This document shows positions 1 through 4,807 of a stretch of 5,599 nucleotides of DNA, piece by piece (positions within the stretch are counted from its first letter, which is position 1; every line of letters begins with the position of its first letter). The stretch lies in the NCBI GenBank assembly GCA_020444775.1, contig JAGRHX010000958.1, positions 1 through 5,599 of the forward strand, in the 5' to 3' direction. This DNA is from Gammaproteobacteria bacterium (GTDB taxonomy: Bacteria; Pseudomonadota; Gammaproteobacteria; HK1). Position numbers and translations under genes: made by a program. Below the pieces are notes generated by a model. The model was not told where the DNA came from. It saw only the letters and a list, made by a program, of their open reading frames with translations, and made no database searches.

Positions 1-509
1 AGACCGCCGAGATCGCGGTGCAGGCGGCGCTCACGGGCCACCTGGTGTTCTCGACCCTGCACACCAACGATGCGCCGAGCAGCGTCACCCGTCTGCTCGA
101 CATGGGCGTGGAGGACTATCTGGTGACCTCCACCGTTGCCGGCATCGTCGCCCAGCGGCTGGTGCGCACCTTGTGCGCGCATTGTCGCGAGCCCTATCCG
201 GCCTTGCCGGAGCTGGCCAGTGAGCTGCGCCTGGAGCGCTTCACCGAGCACCGGCCACCGGTGCTGTTCAAGGCGGTCGGCTGCGAGCACTGCGATGGGC
301 TGGGCTACCGCGGCCGGACCACCATCATCGAGCTGCTGGTGATGAACGACGACATCCGCCGCGCGGTGATGAGCAGCGGCGACGCGGTGTCGATTCGCGA
401 GGCGGCGCGCGCGGCCGGCACCGCGAGCATGCTCGACGACGGTCTGGACAAGGCGCTGCGTGGCATCACCACCATCGAAGAGGTGGAGCGGGCCACCCAG
501 GACGCCTGA
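1..509 (+). CDS. gspE: Type II secretion ATPase GspE, C-terminal part (5' end outside window)
   Basis: Cytoplasmic hexameric ATPase that powers pseudopilus assembly through GspF. The reading frame is open from the left edge (first full codon at 3) and gives 168 residues before TGA at 507-509. The first residues, [13 protein letters not shown], are what follows the Walker B/Asp-box region in GspE/PilB ATPases; the Walker A motif lies upstream of the window. Visible motifs, numbered from the first full codon: the His-box stretch [11 protein letters not shown] (14-24), the arginine motif AQRLVRTLC (50-58), two CxxC pairs (C58/C61 and C94/C97, 32 residues between the pairs) forming the zinc-binding CM subdomain typical of GspE, then GYRGRT (101-106) and a C-terminal [19 protein letters not shown] segment. 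The tetracysteine site and the following gspF favour GspE over PilB. The internal GTG at 18 is not a start, since homology continues upstream. One base separates it from gspF. Confidence 0.96.
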   Translation, partial: TAEIAVQAALTGHLVFSTLHTNDAPSSVTRLLDMGVEDYLVTSTVAGIVAQRLVRTLCAHCREPYPALPELASELRLERFTEHRPPVLFKAVGCEHCDGLGYRGRTTIIELLVMNDDIRRAVMSSGDAVSIREAARAAGTASMLDDGLDKALRGITTIEEVERATQDA

Positions 510-510
510 C

Positions 511-1740
511 ATGCCGCACTTCAAGTACAAGGCCGCCAGCGTCACCGGCGAGGTGATCGAGGGCGAGATGGAGGCCGCCACGCAAGAAGCGGTGATCCGG
601 CGGTTGCAGGCGCAAGGGCATGTGCCGATCCGAGCGGTGGAGGCGGCGGTCGGGGCTGGCGGATCTGGTCGCGGCACCTGGCTGCGGCTCGAGCTTGGCC
701 GGCGTGGGATCAGCTCGCGCGACATCACCGTCTTCACGGTCGAGCTGTCGACGCTGCTCAAGGCCGGGTTGCCGCTGGATCGGGCCCTGGACGTGCTCGA
801 GAACCTCGGCGAGATCGGCCCCCTGCAGCCGGTGATCAAGCAGATCCACGACGCGGTGCGCGGCGGCAAGTACCTGTCCGCCGCGATGGCCGAGCACCCG
901 CGCGCGTTCAGCGATTTCTATGTCAACCTCGTACGGGCGGGGGAGGCCAGCGGCGCGTTGGACACCACGCTGGAACGGCTGTCGGAGTTCCTCGAGCGTT
1001 CCAGGGAACTACGCGAGGCAGTGATCTCGGCGCTGGTGTACCCGATCATCCTGGTGCTGGTGGCGGTGCTGTGTCTGGGCGTGGTGCTGGGCGTGGTGGT
1101 GCCCAGGCTGACCCAGATGTTCGCCGACGCGGGCCACGAGCTGCCCTGGTTCACCCAGCTGACTGTCGCGCTCGGTCAGTTCGTGCAGGGCTACTGGTGG
1201 GCGATCGTCGCGGTCGGTGCGTTGCTGGTGATGGCGGTCCGTCAGGACTATGCGAGCAGCGCTGGCCGACTGCGTTGGGACGGTTGGATCCTCAAGGTGC
1301 CGCTGCTGGGCTCACTGGTCGAGAAGCTGGAAGCGGCCCGCTTCACGCGCACGCTGGGCACGATGCTGTCCGGCGGCGTGTCACTGCTGAAGTCGATATC
1401 CATCGCCAAGGAGGTGGTGGGCAACACGGTGATCGTCAAGGGTATGGACAGGCTTGCCGGTCGGGTGCGTGAAGGAGAGGGCCTGGCGCGCCCGCTGCTC
1501 GACAGCGACGTGCTGCCGTCGCTTGCGGTGCAATTGCTCAAGGTCGGGGAGGAGACCGGACAGCTGGAAAGCATGCTGGTCAAGATCGCCGACATCTACG
1601 ACCGTGACGTGCAGACCGCGATCAAGCGTCTGGTGGCGATCCTCGGACCGGTGATGATCCTTGGGCTGGCCTTGCTGGTGGCGTTGGTCATGGTCTCGGT
1701 GATCGTACCGATGCTGAGCATCAACGATCTGGCCTTCTGA
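511..1740 (+). CDS. gspF: Type II secretion inner-membrane platform protein GspF
   Basis: Polytopic inner-membrane protein of the T2SS assembly platform; it contacts GspE and GspL and transmits ATPase motion to the growing pseudopilus. It has 409 residues, the usual family length (about 400-410). Residues 1-60 are the N-terminal cytoplasmic part (FKYKAASVTGEVIEGEMEA). Two T2SF repeats follow, at about 70-195 and 272-395. Each carries the family signature: LVRAGEASGALD at 140-151 and LLKVGEETGQLE at 341-352. The segment PLLGSLVEKLEAARFTRTLGTML (264-286) is characteristic. Three hydrophobic segments are visible at about 171-197, 227-243 and 375-400. The start ATG at 511 follows the gspE stop by one base and has AGGA at 499-502, eight bases upstream; the frame is open further upstream inside gspE, but that part matches no GspF sequence. 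The pair is probably co-transcribed. No sign of damage. Confidence 0.97.
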   Translation: MPHFKYKAASVTGEVIEGEMEAATQEAVIRRLQAQGHVPIRAVEAAVGAGGSGRGTWLRLELGRRGISSRDITVFTVELSTLLKAGLPLDRALDVLENLGEIGPLQPVIKQIHDAVRGGKYLSAAMAEHPRAFSDFYVNLVRAGEASGALDTTLERLSEFLERSRELREAVISALVYPIILVLVAVLCLGVVLGVVVPRLTQMFADAGHELPWFTQLTVALGQFVQGYWWAIVAVGALLVMAVRQDYASSAGRLRWDGWILKVPLLGSLVEKLEAARFTRTLGTMLSGGVSLLKSISIAKEVVGNTVIVKGMDRLAGRVREGEGLARPLLDSDVLPSLAVQLLKVGEETGQLESMLVKIADIYDRDVQTAIKRLVAILGPVMILGLALLVALVMVSVIVPMLSINDLAF

Positions 1741-1904
1741 GATCGCACCTGTAGGGGCCCATTTCATCGGTCGGGCGTGTTGCCCGCGCTCGCTCCCCGA
1801 AGTCGCTTCCCGATACCTTGACGCGACGCGCGCGTGGATTGTCGGAAATGCCAACCCGGTCGCGACTACCCGAGGCCGTCTTAACGAATCGCAACGCAGG
1901 CCCT

Positions 1905-1942
1905 GGTGGCCATCGATATAATCCGGGCATTATCGAGCCACC
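1905..1942. repeat. Imperfect inverted repeat around the TATAAT box
   Basis: The left arm 1905-1922 and right arm 1929-1942 can form 14 base pairs: GGTGGC (1905-1910) with GCCACC (1937-1942), TCGAT (1913-1917) with ATCGA (1932-1936), and AAT (1920-1922) with ATT (1929-1931). Two 2-base bulges lie in the left arm (1911-1912 and 1918-1919), and the loop is CCGGGC. No T-run follows, so it does not look like a standard intrinsic terminator. It could be an operator at the promoter or a hairpin in the gspF read-through transcript. The structure is seen directly; any function is inferred. Confidence 0.5.
1917..1922 (+). promoter_or_regulatory. Candidate -10 box (TATAAT) of a gspG promoter
   Basis: A perfect sigma-70 -10 hexamer stands in otherwise GC-rich DNA about 165 bases upstream of the gspG start. 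No good -35 hexamer is present at 15-19 bases upstream (1892-1901 reads roughly CAACGCAGGC), and there is no extended TGn motif. TTAACG at 1881-1886 is too far away (30-base spacer). If active, it would probably need an activator. It would let gspG and the tip pseudopilins be expressed independently of gspE-gspF. Confidence 0.4.
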
Positions 1943-2087
1943 CGGAATTCTCCTGCTCGGCTCTGCCGGCCGGGGCGCGCGGGTCTGCCCGGGTCGAGCG
2001 GCAGCGGCGGCCCGTCGCCGTGTACCGGCAAGACGTCTGGAGGGTCGGGCAGAGTCAATCGACCAGGTCTGCGATGAGAGCCAACGC

Positions 2088-2627
2088 ATGAGTACGAGCA
2101 TGAACGGATTCCCCAGCCAGCCATCGACCGGCTGCCTCGAAGACACGTGTCCGGACGCGAGCCGCAGCGTCCGACACGCGGCGTGTCGCTCGCGAGCGAT
2201 CGGCGCCAGCCGCGCTCGGCGGCGACGCGCGCAGCGCGGCTTCACCCTGCTCGAGCTGCTGGTGGTGATGGCCATCCTCGCGCTGATCGCCACCATCGCC
2301 GGACCTCAGGTGTTGCGTTGGCTCGGCGGCGCGAACGTCGACGCGGCGCGCGCCCAGATCACCGCGCTGTCGACCACCATCGATCTGTATCGACTCGAGG
2401 TCGGTCGCTACCCGCCCAGTCTGGAGGCCTTGATCGAGAAACCCGCTGGTGAAGACCGCTGGAACGGCCCCTACCTGAAGCGGGAAAGCATTCCCAAGGA
2501 TCCATGGAATCGCGACTACGAATACAAGGTGCCCGGTGAGCACGGCGAGTACGACCTGTACTCGCTGGGGGCCGACGGTCAGGATGGTGGTGACGGCGAG
2601 AACGCCGATATCGGTAACTGGAACTGA
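2088..2627 (+). CDS. gspG: Major pseudopilin GspG with unusually long leader
   Basis: Major subunit of the T2SS pseudopilus, cleaved and N-methylated by prepilin peptidase and polymerised at the inner membrane. The 179-residue precursor has the cleavage site at G51|F52 (RRRAQRG|FTLLELLVV), Glu at mature position 5 (E56), Pro at mature 22, and a hydrophobic helix at about 54-77. The mature part of 128 residues matches the family length. GspG hallmarks are TTIDLYRLEVGRYPPSLEALIEKP (96-119), WNGPYLKRESIPKDPWNRDYEY (125-146) and the calcium-site region YSLGADGQDGGDGENADIGNW (158-178). The start ATG 2088 has GAGAG at 2076-2080; ATG 2100 is an alternative four codons later. No ATG, GTG or TTG occurs in frame between 2100 and the cleavage site, so the leader is 47-51 residues, arginine-rich near its end, against the usual 6-20. 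Confidence 0.94.
   Translation: MSTSMNGFPSQPSTGCLEDTCPDASRSVRHAACRSRAIGASRARRRRAQRGFTLLELLVVMAILALIATIAGPQVLRWLGGANVDAARAQITALSTTIDLYRLEVGRYPPSLEALIEKPAGEDRWNGPYLKRESIPKDPWNRDYEYKVPGEHGEYDLYSLGADGQDGGDGENADIGNWN
2241..2267 (+). repeat. 27-base direct repeat shared with gspH (2894-2920)
   Basis: The DNA for FTLLELLVV in gspG matches that in gspH at 26 of 27 bases, differing only in the codon CTG versus CTA. gspI (from 3510) and gspJ (from 4007) carry shorter, more diverged versions. The likeness reflects the shared prepilin motif plus similar codon choice. It is not a mobile or regulatory repeat. Confidence 0.6.
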
Positions 2628-2641
2628 ACGACCGGAATTGA

Positions 2642-2671
2642 GGTGGCGGGCGTCAGCGGACGGCGCCCACC
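2642..2671 (+). other. Possible hairpin in the gspG-gspH gap
   Basis: GGTGG (2642-2646) can pair with CCACC (2667-2671), and CGTC (2651-2654) with GACG (2659-2662) around an AGCG loop; the bases between pair only partly. It lies 14 bases after the gspG stop. No T-run follows, so full termination is unlikely. It might stabilise the 3' end of a gspG message or partly attenuate transcription. That would suit the known need for far more GspG than minor pseudopilins, but this is inference and GC-rich DNA forms such stems by chance. Confidence 0.3.
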
Positions 2672-2736
2672 GGCATGCAGCGCGCGGCGTGCTTGCGAAC
2701 AGATGCACCCTGGCGCGCTCACGACCGCAGCGATGC

Positions 2737-2741
2737 AGGAG
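2737..2741 (+). promoter_or_regulatory. Ribosome binding site deciding the gspH start
   Basis: AGGAG lies five bases before ATG 2747. The alternative upstream ATG at 2675 has no comparable site; it would add 24 residues with no likeness to a pseudopilin leader. Confidence 0.7.
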
Positions 2742-2746
2742 CGTTG

Positions 2747-3364
2747 ATGTCTATCTCGGGTGCACAAGGCCGTTTCCGGACAGCTGTCAGGGCACCGCTG
2801 CCGCGTATCCCAGGGCATTGGGATGGGCAGGGGGATGGGCGGGGGTATGGACGTCGGGACGAGCGGCGGCTCGGGCGGCGCGACGCTGCGGGTTTCACCC
2901 TGCTCGAGCTACTGGTGGTGCTGGTGCTGCTCGCCTTGCTGGCCGGCTTCAGTGTGCCCTATCTGGTCAATCGTGGCGGGCACGAGGCGCGGACCTCGGC
3001 CAGCACCCTGACGGCGGCACTGCGGCGTTCCCGCAGCGTGGCGTTGCGCGAGCATCGGGCCGCGGCCTTCACCATCGATGTCGAATCGAAATGGTTCGAG
3101 CTGCCCGGCGAGCAGCGTCGGCGCCAGCTCCCCGACAGTCTGGAGCTGCGTCTGTTCACCGCTCGCAGCGAGATGAGCGACGAGCATACCGGCTCGATCC
3201 GATTCTTCCCGGACGGCAGCGCCACCGGCGGGCGGATCACGCTCGGTGCCGATCCCATCTGGTACTACATCGACGTCGACTGGTTCAGCGGTCGGGTCAC
3301 GCTCGCCAGCGGCAAGCCTGAGCAGGAGCTGGGAGGGGCGCGTGGTCGCGTCGCGCAGCGCTAG
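2747..3364 (+). CDS. gspH: Minor pseudopilin GspH with unusually long leader
   Basis: Minor pseudopilin thought to link the tip complex to the GspG shaft. The 205-residue precursor has its cleavage site at G49|F50 (GRRDAAG|FTLLELLVV), Glu at mature position 5 (E54) and a hydrophobic helix to about residue 70. The mature part is 156 residues, as expected for GspH. Family marks are the helix segment ASTLTAALRRSRSVALREHRAAAF (85-108), IRFFPDGSATGGRITL (151-166), and WYYIDVDWFSGRVTL (172-186), which closely resembles the usual GspH C-terminal strand pair. The start at 2747 is supported by AGGAG. There is no in-frame ATG, GTG or TTG nearer the cleavage site, giving a 49-residue leader rich in Gly, Arg and Asp (GHWDGQGDGRGYGRRDERR). 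Its end overlaps the start of gspI. Confidence 0.92.
   Translation: MSISGAQGRFRTAVRAPLPRIPGHWDGQGDGRGYGRRDERRLGRRDAAGFTLLELLVVLVLLALLAGFSVPYLVNRGGHEARTSASTLTAALRRSRSVALREHRAAAFTIDVESKWFELPGEQRRRQLPDSLELRLFTARSEMSDEHTGSIRFFPDGSATGGRITLGADPIWYYIDVDWFSGRVTLASGKPEQELGGARGRVAQR
3332..3336 (+). promoter_or_regulatory. Ribosome binding site deciding the gspI start
   Basis: GGAGG, within GGGAGGGG at 3331-3338, lies five bases before GTG 3342 and inside the end of gspH. It is the strongest Shine-Dalgarno match seen in the window and is the main reason for choosing a GTG start 23 bases before the gspH stop codon ends. Confidence 0.65.
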
Positions 3365-3953
3365 CACCCGGCGCCGTCAGGCACTGCTCGAGCGGCTGGC
3401 ATCACCGCGTAAATGTGTCCATGCGCGGAGCGCCGCGCCGCATGCGGTTCGACCTCCCCTATCCTCGGGTGGCTTCTCGGGCGGGCATCCGGGCAAGGTG
3501 GAGAGCGGCTTCACGCTGCTCGAGGTGCTGGTCGCAATCACCATCATGGCCTTGTTGCTGGCCTCCTTGCTGCCGGTGTTCCAGCGTGGCATGCGGGCGC
3601 TCGAGGCCAGCGACGTGCGGACCCAGGCAATGCTGCTGGCGCAGGCCCGACTTGCCGAGGCTGGTGTGATCCGCGAGCTGACCCCGGCGCCGGGCGCCAG
3701 CATGCAGGCTGAAGGTGAACACGGCCGGTTTCGCTGGCAGCTGCAGATGGAACCGTATACCAGCGATGAAACGGTCGGCGACGACGCGGACGTCGCTGCC
3801 CGGGACGACACCGGTGGCGATGCGCGCGATTTCGGCCCGGTGCCCGACGACGTGGTGGGGATCTGGGACACACGGGTCGAGGTGCACTGGGAGGACGGTG
3901 CGAAAACGCCTTCGGTGGTGCTGCGCACCTTGAAGCTGGGGCCGCTGGAATGA
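3342..3953 (+). CDS. gspI: Minor pseudopilin GspI, GTG start, long leader
   Basis: Minor pseudopilin that starts the tip complex with GspJ and GspK. With the GTG start at 3342 the precursor has 203 residues. The cleavage site is G56|F57 (GKVESG|FTLLEVLVAI) and E61 is mature position 5. The hydrophobic helix and following MRALEASDVRTQAMLLAQARLAEAGV (84-109) match GspI. The core ends in a strand-rich part with RVEVHWEDG (178-186) and VVLRTLKL (192-199). The mature form of about 147 residues exceeds the usual 110-130; the excess is an acidic stretch at about 141-172 (SDETVGDDADVAARDDTGG and on). The leader would be 56 residues. The only nearer start, GTG 3498, would leave just four residues (VESG) with no basic residue, so it is unlikely. 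It overlaps gspH by 23 bases and gspJ by four (ATGA). Confidence 0.88.
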   Translation: MVASRSASTRRRQALLERLASPRKCVHARSAAPHAVRPPLSSGGFSGGHPGKVESGFTLLEVLVAITIMALLLASLLPVFQRGMRALEASDVRTQAMLLAQARLAEAGVIRELTPAPGASMQAEGEHGRFRWQLQMEPYTSDETVGDDADVAARDDTGGDARDFGPVPDDVVGIWDTRVEVHWEDGAKTPSVVLRTLKLGPLE

Positions 3954-4807
3954 GATCGGGGCCGCGACATGGCGGTCCGCGGCGGCTGTCGCGACGCGAG
4001 GCGGGTTTCACCCTGCTCGAGGTGCTGCTTGCCATCGTCATCTTCGCCTTCCTCGGCACCTCCCTGTATGCCGCGCTGCACATCGGCACACGCAGCGTGG
4101 AGGCCAGCAACACGCGCTCGGTGGCGCTCGAGGAGATGCGCCTGGTCAGCAACTATCTGCAGCGACGCCTGGCGCTGGCACTCGGTATCTACGATGAATC
4201 GCAGTCGAACCCGGGTAAACGTCCGGTACGTTTCGACGGACAGAAGGAGTCGATACGATTCGTCGCCGATCTGCCGGGCTATGTGGGTATCGGTGGCCTG
4301 CACGATGTGTCCATGAGCATTGCCGAGGGGCCGGGTCCGGATGCCACTCGCGGCGCCTCGGCGACACGTGACGAAGCGGGCAAGCGTCTGATCCTGACCC
4401 AGACCCCGTTGTTGCACAGCGAGCCGGAGACGGTGGCGGTGCAGCGGACCCTTATCGAAGGACTGGGTTCCATTGAATTCAGCTACTACGGCGCGGAGGA
4501 GCGTGACGAGGAGCCGGACTGGCACGAGAGCTGGGAGGAGCGCACACGTCTGCCGCGTCTGGTGCGCGTGCAGATCAGCAGTCGCCTGCACGGTGAGTGG
4601 CCGCCGATTGTAGTGGTGCTGCGCAACGAGACGGTACAGCGCTTGCCGCAGCTCGATGATGCCAACGGTGGCGTCGACGGCGCCCTGAATCCGGATGGGC
4701 AGGGGGCGGACGGCAATCCCCGCGTCGATGGCAGTGATGGGGGCGATCCGGGCAGCAGCGGTTTGGAGTCGATTCGATCGCGTCTGGATACGCTGGGGCG
4801 TCAATGA
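3950..4807 (+). CDS. gspJ: Minor pseudopilin GspJ with Asp/Gly-rich C-terminal tail
   Basis: Minor pseudopilin of the GspI-J-K tip complex. The 285-residue precursor has a normal 19-residue basic leader (MRSGPRHGGPRRLSRREAG) cleaved before F20; E24 is mature position 5, and a hydrophobic helix runs to about 43. Family features are the region after the helix (SVALEEMRLVSNYLQRRLALALG, 57-79), LIEGLGSIEFSYYG (168-181), WHESWEERTRLPRLVRVQIS (191-210) and EWPPIVVVL (216-224). The mature form, 266 residues, is longer than the usual 180-220. The extra part is largely a tail from about residue 236 to 285, rich in Asp, Gly and Asn (DDANGGVDGALNPDGQGADG and on) and ending LESIRSRLDTLGRQ. The ATG overlaps the gspI stop as ATGA, pointing to translational coupling. 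The TGA overlaps the gspK start. Confidence 0.93.
   Translation: MRSGPRHGGPRRLSRREAGFTLLEVLLAIVIFAFLGTSLYAALHIGTRSVEASNTRSVALEEMRLVSNYLQRRLALALGIYDESQSNPGKRPVRFDGQKESIRFVADLPGYVGIGGLHDVSMSIAEGPGPDATRGASATRDEAGKRLILTQTPLLHSEPETVAVQRTLIEGLGSIEFSYYGAEERDEEPDWHESWEERTRLPRLVRVQISSRLHGEWPPIVVVLRNETVQRLPQLDDANGGVDGALNPDGQGADGNPRVDGSDGGDPGSSGLESIRSRLDTLGRQ

Larger units (their letters stand above)
1741..2087. other. 347-base gene-free region between gspF and gspG
   Basis: No convincing gene is seen here on either strand. In many gsp operons gspF and gspG are close together, so this gap is large. It contains a TATAAT box and a long imperfect inverted repeat (listed separately), and a very GC-rich run at about 1965-2040. 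The gspG frame stays open upstream to about 1818, but the translation there is arginine/alanine-rich, resembles no pseudopilin leader and crosses the promoter-like region. I regard it as an untranslated leader or regulatory region. Confidence 0.7.

Noticed and set aside
1772..1786. Small hairpin CGGGC-GTGTT-GCCCG after gspF as a terminator
   Set aside because: Only five base pairs and no T-run follows; too weak to call a terminator.
1818..1846. TTGACG at 1818-1823 as a -35 box
   Set aside because: At the proper spacing (around 1841-1846) there is no -10-like sequence, and it is far too distant from TATAAT at 1917.
1818..2087. Upstream extension of gspG in the same open frame (90 codons)
   Set aside because: The translation resembles no pseudopilin leader, crosses the TATAAT box and would give a 141-residue leader; ATG 2088 with GAGAG is more plausible.
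2675..2746. Upstream ATG for gspH at 2675
   Set aside because: No Shine-Dalgarno sequence precedes it and it would make the already long leader 73 residues; ATG 2747 has AGGAG at good spacing.
2536..3321. 261-codon plus-strand open frame overlapping gspG and gspH
   Set aside because: Its translation is Arg/Ala/Gly-rich with no motif, and it lies out of frame over two genes with strong family signatures.
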